Shown in pieces: positions 1-12,647 of a stretch of 42,741 nucleotides of DNA. Positions within the stretch are counted from its first letter, which is position 1. Each line of letters begins with the position of its first letter. A program made the translations under genes and the position numbers. The notes below the pieces were generated by a model. The model had not been told where the DNA came from, made no database searches, and saw only the letters and a list, made by a program, of their open reading frames with translations. Source of the stretch: Paramarasmius palmivorus (taxonomy: Eukaryota; Basidiomycota; Agaricomycetes; Agaricales; Marasmiaceae); contig JAYKXP010000262.1 of assembly GCA_037176845.1 (NCBI GenBank), positions 1-42,741 of the forward strand, read 5' to 3'.

Positions 1-1518
1 ACCTTTTGTAGCGAGCGGCTATGTAGTCCATAGAAGAGCGTTGTTGGGTCGTAGTATATCTGAGCCAGCATGAAATTTTCATGGGTTGTTCCTGACGAGT
101 ACAAATCATGCCCGAGTCCCACTCGAAGCGACATGCCCATCCATCTGTAGGAAAAGAGGTATTTAGAATGCTCCAAAAAAATAGCAAGGTGCTACCATAG
201 CTGACATATTAGGGCACGCTGTTCAACATCTTGTGTCACGGGCCCGATTATTCGTGCCTATATCAAGCTTTCGACGTCTTCTCTTCGGTAATAGAAGTAT
301 TGTTTGGACCAGCAATCTGCTTCTCGGTGGCTTGAGGACGTCGTACTAAGGCTTTAGAAAGTGGTTTGAGTGATCTCTATTATATGGCAGGCGTCCCATG
401 CTAGTTTTTATTCAGCAAGAGTAATGTCTCAAGAAAAAAAAGAACTAACCCTTCATGAAGTTCACGCGCCGACATCAAACCCACTATGAACGCGGTGAAA
501 TGAGTTGGATGATGCTATAAAATAATGCGAATGTCACTAAGGGCGTAGTCCTTCCTAAATAGTACGTCTATGAACCACCTATGAGCTTTTTGTCGAAAAT
601 CCTTTGCTAGCTGATTACCTGGAGCGTAGACGATTGTGCGACGAGTTTGGTCAATTGGCGGAATTGAGCTTCTGCCCGTGCCTCACGCTTCCCTTGCGAC
701 TTCCCCTTGCGTTGTGCCACAGGGAGAAACGCACTTTTTTGCCCGATTGTGCACGACGCATACGCGGGCAAACGAAACGTATAGGCGATTGAATAGCCTT
801 GTATCGAACCATGGGAGGCAGTGAAAGTGAATGGAGAGATTGGATGAGATGCCAGTAACGAAAGAATGTATTTTGTGGAGAGTTTTTTAGTTTGTGGAGG
901 AGCTTTTAATTGCCGATATTATATGTACCCCCTAAGACATCGTTGCGAGAGTGGTGGTCTTCAGCGGCATGAAAAACAATGTCATGCGTATTTCTGAATA
1001 TTCAGGGATATCGGAATATGCACTTTTTGGGGAGACTCGCCTACCTCACATCATCAATCTGCTATCAGCGATATGCCTGGACCTAAAATGTCACGCCACC
1101 CTTCCGCACGGCCTGTACGGCTTGTAACTTGCAACTAACATACTAGCCGATAATGATACCATCCTGGTTAGGCACCTCTCTATTGAATCACCGCTTTGAC
1201 AACTTTTCACCCCAGATTGAGATCCTATTAATGCTCGAGCATCCAAAAAAGCATTCTACAAATCAACATGCCAGACTTATGCTACACAGTGAAGCCATTG
1301 CCTAAGAATCGTGAGCTAACTAGTCCATCCCGTAGCGACGCATGTGAATAAACATCCAGATGAATCACGGCATCATCTCTCGTTCCATACAGACTCGAAG
1401 CTTGTAAGATCCTAGTCCCTTAATCATCACTCCGACACCCTATTCAACTGGTCGACGATTTATGAACGATAGAATCCGACAATACATCTCCGACGTCGTC
1501 TCTCCGAGTAGTAACCCT

Positions 1519-1521
<3 letters not shown>

Positions 1522-1553
<32 letters not shown>
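1522..1553. repeat. Poly-C homopolymer tract (32 bases)
   Basis: An uninterrupted run of 32 cytosines on the plus strand. Such runs can form i-motif or G-quadruplex structures and are prone to length errors, so the exact count is unreliable. Confidence 0.9.
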
Positions 1554-2135
1554 TTTCGCGCCCCTTGAAGCTACTGCCGCTTGAAGGTCAGTCTAGAAAA
1601 GGTATTAACCGACCAGACCGTCAGCACGTAGCCACCTCTGAGAGTTAGAAGCGAACCCTAGCCAACAGGAGCCTAGGTGAATGAAAACGCTGATTTGGAG
1701 CAATTTAGCGAGTTTGCGCTTCTTTTGGCTGAGGTGTAGCGGGTAAGCAGTCCTGACCCGATACCTAAGGCCTGCTCCAGCCAAGACCAAGGTCCTCCTG
1801 TGAGCTGGCTGGGCTGGTTTTATAAGTCAGTCCCAGAAAAAATGATTCTAACTATCACAAAAACTGTTTTCTTCAACATCGGGTGTTCGGTACCTACCCC
1901 GGGTATGTTCCCAATGCCTCGCCGAGAAGACTACTTGTGGAGCAAAGATTAAATTCTTTCCGTGATGCGAGAGTGGAGGGACCCCCTTTGGCCGGACTCT
2001 GACATCGCCCCTCGCCTATACCTTTACTAAACCGCGCGAGGAGTCCCTTGGCATACCTTGGTAGACACCTGTGGACTATCCACAGCCGAAGACCCTGCAG
2101 AACGAGCTGGGAAAGCGGGGTGGTTAATTGACTGT

Positions 2136-2163
2136 CCCCCCCCCCCCCCCCCCCCCCCCCCCC
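2136..2163. repeat. Poly-C homopolymer tract (28 bases)
   Basis: A second pure cytosine run on the plus strand, about 580 bases after the first. It gives an artefactual polyglycine stretch in a minus-strand open frame, which I do not regard as coding. Confidence 0.9.
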
Positions 2164-3879
2164 ACGGCCTGGAGACATAGAAGAGCCCATCTCACCGATG
2201 CAGCCGAGTTCGATGGATTGAGAGATGCCTTGAGTTGTGGTTTGAGGACGCCAGCGTTGAGATGCTAGGGAGCCGTGGAATTACATCAGGTGCGCTGGAT
2301 ATAGGCCTCCTTTCAGTAAACAACCGCGCGCGTCGCCTGCCACCTGTCAGCCACGAGACGTTATCATATTAAATAGAAAAGCTTGTCCGCGAAATGAAGG
2401 GTTGTAAGACATTCATCACTCAGCAGACAACGCAAATCAGCCTGTCGATGTGAGTCGACTCCTTTAAACCTCGAGACACAAAGAGGACTATAGTATGATC
2501 AGCATGGCAGCGAGCAGAGTGTATAATAGAGGGAGACTCACTAAACGATATAAAAATCCCGTACCTCACTAGCGCATATGTAGCCATGGCAATAAGAAAT
2601 GGCGGTCCCTGAGCAGGTGGCGCCATGATCGCTGGTGACATATGCTGGCAAGTCAGTTTGAAGATCTGGTAAATGGCGTCCCAACAAGATATCTGCGCTC
2701 AAGTGTTAAGGTAATCGCTAGGTACTGTGCGGTGCATCGATGACGGACTGTGAGAGTTCCCTAGTATTGGAATGAATAATGAGCAATGAAACTGAAATGG
2801 ATACCTGCCCGAATGACCAAGTGTGCCATCGACCGCCCTCTACGACGCCGCCTGAGAACAAAGGGAACTTGATAGCCAGACATACTGTTAGTAGATAGCG
2901 AGACAGAATTTGTAGAGCAAAGTCGAACTTTACGGTCGCTGACAGATAAAACAGCCAGAGCATAATATCTGAGGCTGCCACTCGCGTGCCCTGGCAGGAA
3001 GGGAGCTCTTGTATCTCTTCCATAGGCCCTCTGTTGGGGCCCCCAGAGAAAGAATAAAATGCAACTTGGTAAAGGGAACGTTGGCGTGCTCGCCTTGTTC
3101 GTTGGTTGTCTCTCGATTAAGTCATAGTAGAGTGGAAGCCTTTACTGGGAGGGTCTTGAGGTCAGCGATTTGGAGAAGGGTGGCTTGCCCCAGTTATGTG
3201 GCAAACCCATTTCAGGATCTGACCCACCCCCCTCCGATTGGTTGATTTTAACTTCGATTACCCGGATTGGAGCAAAAAATCAGAGCCCCGATTTCCGAGA
3301 ATATCAACATCTTATCCCAAACACCCGGGGTGTGACATGCCTCGTTGATTGCTCATTTCGGTGATAGCCGCTATGTGTTAGTCGTCGTAAAAATTAGTTA
3401 TTGTTGAGATCTTACAGAACACTTCTTTGCCTACTCTTAACCATCCTTTCAATCTATTTGCGCAACGGATGCCCAGAAGTATGATGTATAGGACGACTTT
3501 GCAAGAGGACTGCGACAAGGTGTGAGCCTCACATGCAGTCGTCTTTCATTGCGTGCTCCACTTACCTCCAAGCCGTCTTATTTACTCAATTACCACTGGG
3601 AATACGCTCGTATTAGATTCCTTACCCTCAGTCTTTCTTGCACCTTGGAAATATTTCGACACCCACCGGAATATTCGCCAGACGATTTATCGGTGGCATC
3701 TTGAAATTTTCTTAATCTTGTTTTGGATGTCACTACATACCTCACCCGCCGGCGTCCCAACGATGCTATTAGATGGGTGAAATCGCCACTTGAACACCTG
3801 TCCAATTATGTCAAGCTGATAGGATTTTTGAATCTTCGCAGTGTCCCTCGTTCAACAGGCTTTTTGAAAAACCAGCCCA

Positions 3880-4090
3880 GATGATTCACAGACTCCCTTA
3901 TTCCCGTGTCTCGCAACTACGAGCCGTCTATCAAGCTCTTTATCTCCTCATATCCCCTGGCGGCTAACAGCCTCTGGTAGTCAGTCTGTCGACGCCGAGC
4001 GATCCATCATTTTCACCTCACTCCAACATCCTAATTCCCAAAATACCTCCGAGGCTATCTCCATAGCTGCGGTAGTCTAAACCCCCACGC
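3880..4090 (+). pseudogene. Possible relic of a hAT transposase C-terminus
   Basis: Around 3,981-4,065 one plus frame reads SVDAERSIIF followed closely by LQHPNSQNTSEA and, after a stop, TPTPNT. This matches the order of elements in the hAT dimerisation region (SVDAER, then LQH, then SSQT-x-A, then a TP motif). The upstream 100 bases are frame-disturbed, and the conserved WW/YP part cannot be read cleanly. No terminal inverted repeats or 8-base target duplication were found. Seen: the short motif and its order. Inferred: hAT ancestry. A chance match is possible. Confidence 0.33.
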
Positions 4091-5204
4091 CAAACACCTC
4101 TTAGCTATCAGCCATCTGCGATCCTCAGTAAAAAAATAAACTGCAGCCAATCTTCACTTCCAAGGTTCAAAGCCAAGGACCAATCTGTCGCAAGCAACGC
4201 GGCTATTGCTGCAGCCGAAGGCATCAGAAGACCCCAGAAACTATGCACCCACCCGCTCTTCGAAAAAAGCTCGGCTACTGCAGGAGAGCGTTATACCATC
4301 AGATTTGCTCACGATCGGATCAACTATTCCACTTGAGCGTTATCCTGAGATCACGGCGGCTACACCCCCGGATATCAATTCCACGAATTACGCGAAGTCC
4401 GCGCTACCAGCCCTCGAAGACGATGAGTCCGCCGTGGATTCCCGGGTCCGAAGTTCCAAAGTTCCAGAAACTATAGAGTGGGCTAACGGGACGGTAAAGT
4501 AGTGTCGAATTATTTAGCATTCTTAGCTTTACCTATGCGTCTCACCATCTTTCGACTGCTGTGCTAATGGTGCTTTAATGTCACCAAAGATTTAGCGCCG
4601 GTACCTTACCAGTAATCACCCATTTGCATTGTGCCTTTGCCTGCACAATCTGCCTTTAGTGCATGGTCCTATAGCCGTCTCATACGTCGCGTGTATCGAC
4701 AAAAGCTGCGACTCGCGCAAGAGCCCTACACGATATAACCGGGACACGCTGGATACGGAACCGACGCCGGCGGATTTTGAACAAGTCGCTCATGCCTGCA
4801 TTGGCCCGTCTTCTTGTGATCAAGGAACAAAATGACATGGGTAGAGTACTACTCAGAGCCAATTAAGAATCAGAACAAATTTCATTCTGAATAAGCTCTA
4901 ACTATCAGGAACCTACGAGTTGTTGGCCAGAGCCTCACGCCTACAAAAGCCACAATCGTTGCTGATCTTTCTCTGCGCCCCTGCCCAGACGTCACAAACC
5001 GGCTCGACACCCTTGTGGTTTATCAATTCTATCCATGTTACTCAATCACTGCCTAGCCAACCCTACTTATGCTAACAGTACGCCTCGATCGCCAGCCAAC
5101 TCCAGCGAAGAATAGCATACCGTCTCTCTTCTGGAACTGTCCGCCAACAACAAGCATCTTTTGCAACACGTAACTCTTCACCTTTGACGTCACTCAAACC
5201 GTTC

Positions 5205-5213
5205 TTTTTTTTG

Positions 5214-5240
<27 letters not shown>
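5205..5240. repeat. Poly-T tract interrupted by one G
   Basis: Eight T, one G, then 27 T on the plus strand. It could be a promoter-type T tract or the reverse complement of a retroposed poly-A tail, but no retroposed gene is recognisable next to it on the minus strand. Confidence 0.85.
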
Positions 5241-5244
<4 letters not shown>

Positions 5245-5994
5245 GTTCAGCCCACAAGAGCTATCCAAGGCCTATACGTGCAGACGGGTTTGCTGTGCCT
5301 TATCACCCGCCCGCTTTCAAGCACATCGCGTCGAGGATCGGCTATCTGGATTACGATAAATGGTCAGGAACACGCTGTGCGACACCTCATTTTGTGCGAG
5401 ACATTACACAAAATAAATATTACCGACTATGATACTTGCTATGCTGAATTTTTCACTGCCACAGGAACAACCATTTCCTCCACCTTTCTGCCCGTCACTT
5501 CGTTACACACTCCATATGACGCTATATAGCGAAGAAACAGGACGACGATTCACATTCACCAATCAGTTATCCTGCCCTGGTCACAGTCATTATTCCGTTG
5601 GGGTGGAGCGTGAGTCTTCAGTCGTTCGAGAGCACGGTGACTTTTTGGGCCGATCGCTGAGACATTCGAATCGTAGGTTAAAGCCCACGTCGAAAAGGCC
5701 AATAAGAGACAAGTCACCGGATGTGCGATCGCCACGGACCTTTGCGAAACTTCAACTAACAGTATGCCTAGAGTTGTAGTGAGCTAGTACATGTCGTAAT
5801 TTAGAACCTCTTTGTACATGTTACAGGAAGAGTACCACGCATATGCGCGCTCGTCGCACAATATTCTATCAGTGTATTTCCATCTACTCCACATTCTGTA
5901 ATATGGCCCAAAAATTCTGCAACTTAAACTAGCAAAGATGCGAACTAAGCACCAATAAACGTCGGCGGGAACCCTGCCTACACAATGATATTTT

Positions 5995-6014
5995 CCCCCC
6001 CCCCCCCCCCCCCC
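5995..6014. repeat. Poly-C homopolymer tract (20 bases)
   Basis: Pure cytosine run on the plus strand, with another 10-C run about 70 bases downstream (6,082-6,091). Confidence 0.9.
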
Positions 6015-8515
6015 AAATCACTTTACCACCCTTCTTATCATGTCATGTCTATAATCAAGCACTGATTGCAAAAGGTAGGTGCCCCCCCCCCAAAACTTAT
6101 GAGTCTGGAAAATAGACAGAGGACAGTCATATCACTGATAGGACCCTATTGATCGCAACGTGTGATGTGTGACCGTATGCTATCTTCGCTAAGTAATGTC
6201 AGAAAACCTATCAGAAAGTCGTTTCCTGAGAGCCCTTGCGTGCATAAGATATTCTTCTAATAAACCTGATTTCTTTTGGTGGTATCATACAAGTCCATCA
6301 AGCTAGTATTATGAGTGTGCGGAGATTTTCAATGCTCAGACCCGGCTTGTATCGAGGAGTAAAATAAGAAGTGAGATCGACGGAGACGTTTTAGATTTTT
6401 TCCTAATTGTAGTGCGTGCGAGAGTGGGCATTCAGGATAACTTCGCATTAGTTTTAGATACTATTAACCGCCCGTACATTGTCAGTCGCTAACAAAATGT
6501 TTGCCTCAATTGAGAATCAAGGATAAACAAACACAGTATACATCATGAATGCGTATTTCAGAGTGTCTACCTCACTGCTACATTAGTTGTTACTGCGTAT
6601 TGCCTTCAAAAAATTGCGGCATGGATACCTAAGTCGGCCCGAGAGTACCTCTCCTTTTATCGGAAAGAATCTGGAAGGACTTCGCCATGAACCTGATACA
6701 AGCCGGTCCTCATACGCGCTCCCAATGTCCACGACACTCTTTACTAGTCAACTTTGCAGGTGTATTGATGGCCGCCACCCATATTTCCATCCCACTCTAA
6801 GAGGCTGCATTTCGTTCCACTTCTCTGACGAACATTACGAACCCGTCCAGTCATCCCCCTGTATGCCCCCCACCTGGTCAGAATATAAACAAACGCAGGT
6901 GCCGTAATATGCAAGACAGCCCGGCGATTGAGGTTCGAATCCCTCTCCGACAAAGCCCTGCGGCCATCCTTGGCCAGCTTTCATCAGCGATGCTCATTTC
7001 TCGCCAACGCGACCCAGTTCCGAGCAAACCCACGCCCTCATTACTTTATTATCATCCATGGCACCAGAGGTCCACCTATCTGACCCCGACTCTCCCATCC
7101 ATACTCCATCAGACGCCTAGCCGTCCAGAGAGAAAACAAAAAGACAACCGAACGAATCCGAACACACATTAGTGGAAACAGCCGTGCATTGGAACAAGTA
7201 CATCCAGGGAAGGGTTTTATTCCCAGTAAAGCTCTGAAAGTCCAGGCTGAAGTACTTAAAGAAGATCCGACACAAACCCATCGTACAGTACCATAATGAT
7301 CTGACGAGGGTCAGACGAAAGATAGCTTCCTTCACAACGATCGGAACATTCACGATACTACGCTCGGAATTATTATCAACAGAACCGTGCATTTCTCCAG
7401 GCACAAGTGCACGCGAAAAACAACACAAGTAAGGGTTTCGGGTTTCAATGATCTCATTAAAGCTATTCGAAACAATTCAACTACAAAACACAGAGGCGTA
7501 AAACACATGATTCAAATCTCCCTGAACCCGAAAAGGTCTGCGCACTTAGTCCGAATCGCTCATCGTGGAAAATACATATAAGCTATAGTAGTCGAGAGCA
7601 AGAACCGGGCGCATTTAGCTAGAAGGAATTCGCTTCGTGCGCTCAGGGTGATTCTAACGTTCCATCATCTAAACATGCCATCAAAGTCCCTCACAGTTGA
7701 TGATTACATCGGTGCTTACCAGAAAAGCAATCAAGTCAAAACATGCATCCTAGATAATATGTAATCATCCCTATACCTTTTCAATTCAACTCCCAGCTTT
7801 CACTTTCTTCGATATCATCCAGAGATGCAAAGACAGAACAACCGCCGCCTAAAGCTTGTGCAAAAACCCAGTGGACGATGAGACCTTTCATACCTTAGAT
7901 TCATCCACGCAAGTCGGTCGGAATCGCTCCGATGTGACCGAACTTTGAAGAGGCCGAGCATGAGGTTTAGCTCTATACGCCAGGTCTAGCAGTCAGTAAA
8001 AGTCCTGTTCAACCCAATCGAGACCGAATGATTGTGTAAGATAGACTTCTTGCAGAGCAGCCCGAGGTTCCCTTCCTACAAAAGTAACCCAACCAACGTA
8101 GAGGAAAAGGTATCCATTACTCTAACTGGCTACATTTCCTAAATATAGATTTAACTTTCATTCGCCAGATTAAATTTCTGTCTAATCGTGAGCCTAGACC
8201 AATGACCAAGGAGAACGCGATCATTCTACGCAGAGGCGGCTGAACGAGATGTACGCGATGGAAATGATGTTCGTACTAAAATTCAATGTCATGATTTTAA
8301 ACACTAATGTCTTTACAGAGATAAAGGAACGAGTTGAGGCGAATCCACCCAAACACATCCTTCTCGTTTGACGGGGAGAATTAGACTATTTGATACACCA
8401 GAGGAACGGGGATTATCCTTTGATGAACCTCGATGTCTGAGGTGGCAAGCATGGCTTCAGATGGATATCTTTGAACGTAGATATCAATCAGCATTATAAA
8501 TGAGAGGAGGAGGGT

Positions 8516-8530
8516 GGGGGGGGGGGGGGG
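8516..8530. repeat. Poly-G homopolymer tract (15 bases)
   Basis: Run of 15 G on the plus strand directly after the purine-rich sequence GAGAGGAGGAGGGT. It is the only long G run on the plus strand in the first 9 kb; the others are all C. Confidence 0.9.
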
Positions 8531-8819
8531 CTTATCGGTATATACGTCGGCCATAGCTTTACAGGGCTAGATCATCCATAAAACCCACAATATCTGAGCT
8601 TCCATCCTGTCCGTTACTTCCCAGTCTCGCAGATCAACGTCGAGTTGCTCGCCCTTATCACTGTTTCATCATTAACCACAAGCCCAATATTTAGGTTACC
8701 CAAACGGGGCAAAAGGAACCGTCCGCATGAATGCTCGTAAAACCTATATTCCTCTCCTGTGAAAGCACGTCCTTTGAAGTTACATTCTTATTTTGTCTGC
8801 CGTAAAGCAATAGCCGATG

Positions 8820-9471
8820 TTCCACGTACCTGAGAAAATACCTCAGACACGGCTATGCCTGTACCAAATGTGCCGCTATGTAAACATCGCAAGGGTCAGG
8901 CGCCGTTTCAAGCTGCCTTGAAAGCTCAAACTAAGATCAGGGTCAGTAGCCTTGGAACTGGCAATACAGCTTCGTAGTCCGTAGTATTTCGTCGAGCATA
9001 ATCTGTGACTAGCCGTGTGAACTAGACGTTGAGAGTACCTCCAATTTCCTTTTTTCCTTCGCTCGTCTCACACGGAAATGCATTTGCATAGCTTCCCGGT
9101 TCTCCCGCAGGTGCCCATGGCAGCTTGGCTATATCCAGATGAGTGTCCTTCAGGAGATCAAAGTCCTAGCGTAACCATCCAAGATATCTTGCACATATGA
9201 TCTTTTTCCGAGGTTGGAAATAACGGCTGGACCGCTGCTGAGTTATATGCAACCAGGCTTTCGGAATAGCCTCGCCCGTGCCTTTTCAATGCCTATAGTG
9301 ATTTTATCCCTTATGCTTGTACCTACATTATAAAAAGAGGCTTTACTCAGCCTGGTAGGATAAAGGAATAAGGCACACCAACACCACACATATTAAGTTT
9401 TGTCAGCCTCGAATAGACGTTGTACGACTAAAACGCTCCAAATTCCCTCCAACGCCCGGCCGTAGGTACCA
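8820..9471 (-). pseudogene. Decayed C-terminal part of the KDZ transposase
   Basis: Downstream of the stop at 9,472 the minus strand still holds fragments of the KDZ transposase C-terminus in shifting frames. One frame gives FDLLKDTHLDIAKLPWA (near 9,120-9,170), corresponding to the conserved AEFDLL...D.LPWA stretch of the family. The adjoining frame then continues with NREAMQMHFRVRRAKEKRKL, its usual sequel. Farther on LSFQGSLKRR and GIFSG can be read near 8,850-8,930. Several stops and at least one frameshift separate these blocks, so this part cannot encode protein. Family resemblance is from memory of KDZ C-termini; the frame breaks are seen directly. The left edge is approximate. Confidence 0.6.
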
Positions 9472-12188
9472 TTACTCTATTCCCGAGAGTGTCCCAGAAA
9501 CTCGTACTGTTCTGCTTCCGATACGACATGCATTGCCGTGATGATACTCAAGGTCCAAAAGGTTCTGCTCTGCGAGCCTTTCGGAGGCTAACGTGGTACG
9601 ATGTTGAGCTCTGATCGTGGATGCTTGTTTCGCTGGGTACTTGTTGGGAAAGGCTTCCAGATCGTCATGTTTCTTCGCGGCATCGTTTGATTTTCGGCTA
9701 AGTTCTTTAAGCAACAAATTAAACATAGAGCACGAGTCACTTACACGGCCGCCCACCAAGTCTGCAGCACCTCAACGTAATCAATCTTCCAGCTTTCTTC
9801 ATCCTCCACATCCACTATGGGCTTGTTGAAATGCTCACGTTCGTCCTTCAGAAATTGCTCACAATCCTGAGCAGTGATATGGAGCTTGGCAAATAAAGCC
9901 TCGAGGGCCTGGGCGTCATCATTGATACACTTCAACGCTTGCCGGTAATTCGCCAAGATGAATTTACCTATTCAAATGCAATCAGTTGCATATCAAAGGA
10001 TAACAAAAACGGACAAACCAGCATTTGCAAACTTATCTTCCGAATGAAAGGAGAAATGTTCCAAAATCTCTTGACGGCGATGGAATGGGGTTGAGAGCCG
10101 AGTGATTGATGCGAGGTTGTTGGAGCGGGCAAAAGTACGCTCGCATTCTTCGAAATCCTCTATCCCAACGCCTTCAATGTACTGGGGATGCCAACTGACC
10201 TGACATTTCCGGTTATGAGCATGTCCATGAAAAGCGGGAACTACCCCAATCAAGTGCTTGTCCTTGATGAGATCTCGTAGTTTATCACTACGCTTCATTG
10301 TCGTAAAGAACGCGCACATAATGTCATATCCGACCCCAAGTTTCTCGCCTAGTTTAGTGATCAGCGCATGAATCACGGCAAGGGGATATTTCATGCTGAT
10401 AAACTTGATGAGTATGATGTGTGCCGTCAGTGAGATAGTAAGGAACTCAACAGTTCGCCGCTTTTGATCATGTCGCAAATCACAAATGGATGTCCATGGC
10501 GACATACCGCTACGAAAATGCCCGTCATCTTGAAGAGCGCAAACATTTTTTTACGTGCTTCTGGACCTGCATTCTTCCAGCGATCTACGCAGGTATCAAC
10601 ACACGCGGCAAGTTCTTCCGTTTCGTTCACGTTGAGCCATGCAATACGATCGTCGTCGTTATCGTTTTGCAGGGTTGGAGGTGATTCCTCGGAAGTTGAC
10701 AGGTTCGGGACCGGGTGGTTGGGTGGTTGGCTTGACTTCGCCTAAGTATGTAATATTTGAGCAATGATAAGCAAGCTCCCGGTGGGGAATAAGACTTGGC
10801 ACGTACAGTTGATTGCCCCTTTCGAACTTCATCCTTGAACTGGTCCACAGTGTCCTCCTCCAACCAGCGATAGTCCGGCAGCTCTCGATCGTCTTCTCGG
10901 GTTTGACCTGCCCGGTATTGAGGATCCACTTGTTTGAGAGAATTGTTTCCGTCCATTGAGAGTAATATTGACGGAACCAATGGTGTTTCGTCCTTGACTT
11001 TGTAGGTACAAGGCGGACAAAGGCGGATGGTCTGAGCCTGTTCTGATAGCCGACCCAGGGCGCTAAGGCTAAGGCTGTCAACTTCGCGTAGAATTGCTAG
11101 ATACTCGTCATAGGCCGTCCGTAATTGGTTCTCCAGGTGGGCTTCCCTGGCCATCTATCGGTAACAATAAGCTCTAGGACGCTTCGAGAGGAACGGACAT
11201 ACCCCGTGGAGGTATTGGAGCGACTTTGACAAACCATCGATGCTAAAACGAGGGCAGACTCGATGTACTTGCCTATAAATTTCAAACAGCGAGAACGAGA
11301 ACGCTAGGACTGGTCGTTCTGCACTCGCTCCGATGAATCCATGCCGTACTAACGTTTCATTCACGGTCAATGTCTGATTCTCGGTCTCGGTAGCCTTTTC
11401 GCAATTAAAGAATGTGTGTTCCCCATTAGCTGAGCATCGGGGTCAATAAGCTGACACGGAAACCAACTGATTGCGCTTACTGGAAAAATCTAAGACCGAG
11501 AGGGACCATTCAGTTTCTCCGCTGATATTGGTCGGTGGACCACGCGCTTTGTAGGCTAGATAAGCCTTGACTAGACGCGGTCGCTGTGACCTCCAAGTAT
11601 CAACTGTCTTTTGTACACGCTTTTTTCGAGTCCTATCATCGTGGCGCTTGCTGTGATTGATATGAGTTGGTGTAAGAGACAGAAAAGACTTGGAAATCGA
11701 CTGACGGATGATGTTCAATCATGTCATCTAGCATTTGATTGAAAAAATATTCGCCGCCAACATGGCTATTGATGGCCCCCTCTTCACCTGGCGGAAAGTT
11801 CGGCCCTCTTGGTTGGTCGATATCCATAGAATCATCATCAGAATCGGCACCCTGAGTAGGGACGTCCATTGACATGAAACCCGTGTTCTGTTCTGGGCCT
11901 GATGAACTGAACGGACTCTGAGGGGCTAAAGCTGGCAAATCATTGGGGTGTTCATGCTCGTCTTGTTGAGCAAAACTCATCGCTGCAAGGCTGAATGATA
12001 ATCAGGCAAAACATGTGTAGCTACTGATACCTACTGGCTAGCATTTGATCTTGTGCACGACGGGCTTTGAGCTTTTCCTCTCGCGTCTTGTTTACATCTT
12101 GAATCTCCCGTGTAGCGAGCCCGAAGCGGCCACCAGAGCGAATAATGACCTTGTTGTTTAGGCGGCTGGTGGATTTTCGAAGGGACAT
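9472..12188 (-). pseudogene. KDZ (Kyakuja-Dileera-Zisupton) family transposase with CxC1-type N-terminus, eight exons, broken
   Basis: The family are large eukaryotic DNA transposases, often multi-copy in mushrooms. A coherent exon chain can be built: 12188-12035, 11982-11706, 11650-11203, 11154-10807, 10741-10452, 10395-10019, 9967-9745 and 9697-9472, with phases agreeing at every junction and introns of roughly 48-65 bases. The start gives MSLRKSTSRLNNKVIIRSGG. Family signatures in order: VNETLVRHGFIGAS; CPPC; the SMDGNNSLK motif (exon 4); RWKNAGPEARKKMFALF and CRHGHP (exon 5); GVGYDIMC, PAFHGHAHNRKCQ and GIEDFEECERTF (exon 6). Defects: an in-frame TGA at 11,443-11,445 inside exon 3 that no consensus intron removes, and loss of the C-terminus after 9,472. 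It is probably a dead transposon copy. Terminal repeats and target duplications were not found, so element ends are unknown. Confidence 0.85.
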
Positions 12189-12333
12189 GGACAATGATGG
12201 GATTCAAGAAGAAGAATGAATAGGTATATATTGGATGATCACACGTTGTAGACAAACGGGGTAACTATGGCAGGCTGAGCAGCATATTTGTCAAGAACTG
12301 AAGTTTTCGATGAGTCTGGAGAAAGCGAGCGAA

Positions 12334-12647
12334 CTATGAACCTATGTCTGAATGTGAGTAACGATAGGGTGAAAATAAGACTACAGTACCTGGTGCCTTG
12401 GCCGGCTCGCTCAATTGACTCTCCTTCAACGTCTCCTTGATTTCAACGTGAATCTCTAACTTTGGGGTTTGTGTTGAGGGTGAATGCCGGATTAATCTGG
12501 CTCCATCGAGGCGGAAGCGTCGACGCAAGTCCTTCACGACCTTCTTCTTCTGTTTGAAACCTGCCACACAAAGATTATTCAAGACTGAGAGGGGCTAAAA
12601 AGAGACATACCAAGATGATTTCCACAAGTATCGTTTAATGTCGACAT
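12334..12647 (-). CDS. Possible small spliced gene, 71 residues, function unknown
   Basis: A three-exon model is open: 12647-12611, 12560-12390 and 12341-12334. The donors are GTATGT and GTACTG and the acceptors GGCAG and CATAG. The second intron is a multiple of three (48 bases), so retention would also leave an open frame. The product begins MSTLNDTCGNHLG, has a basic patch (KQKKKVVKDLRRRFR, residues about 15-29) and an acidic/hydrophobic tail (EIHVEIKETLKESQ). I recognise no family. It lies about 145 bases upstream of the KDZ start on the same strand, so it may be an accessory or 5' part of that transposon, or a chance frame. Confidence 0.3.

Larger units (their letters stand above)
1..3879. 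other. Long stretch without a recognisable gene
   Basis: Only short, overlapping open frames of roughly 60-100 codons occur on both strands, none with a domain, splice pattern or codon bias that I can recognise. The stretch holds two long cytosine runs (listed separately) and otherwise looks like decayed, unconstrained sequence. I cannot exclude small non-coding RNAs or heavily mutated transposons. Confidence 0.6.
4091..8815. other. Long stretch without a recognisable gene
   Basis: Both strands contain only short frames (largest about 116 codons) with no recognisable domain and no coherent exon chain. Contents are a T-rich tract (5,205-5,240), C runs at 5,995-6,014 and 6,082-6,091, and a G run at 8,516-8,530. 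A tRNA-like T-loop near 6,932 fails structure checks. Confidence 0.6.

Noticed and set aside
5205..5240. Poly-T as the tail of a minus-strand retroposon
   Set aside because: No recognisable coding or target-duplicated retroposed sequence lies beside it; kept only as a homopolymer.
6900..6955. tRNA-like T-loop GGTTCGAATCC
   Set aside because: The flanking stem bases do not pair (only two of five pairs, plus one wobble), and no acceptor or anticodon arm can be built around it.
1..9000. Telomeric or rRNA origin of the C-rich runs
   Set aside because: The runs are pure C, not the TTAGGG/CCCTAA repeat usual in these fungi, and no rRNA sequence is seen.
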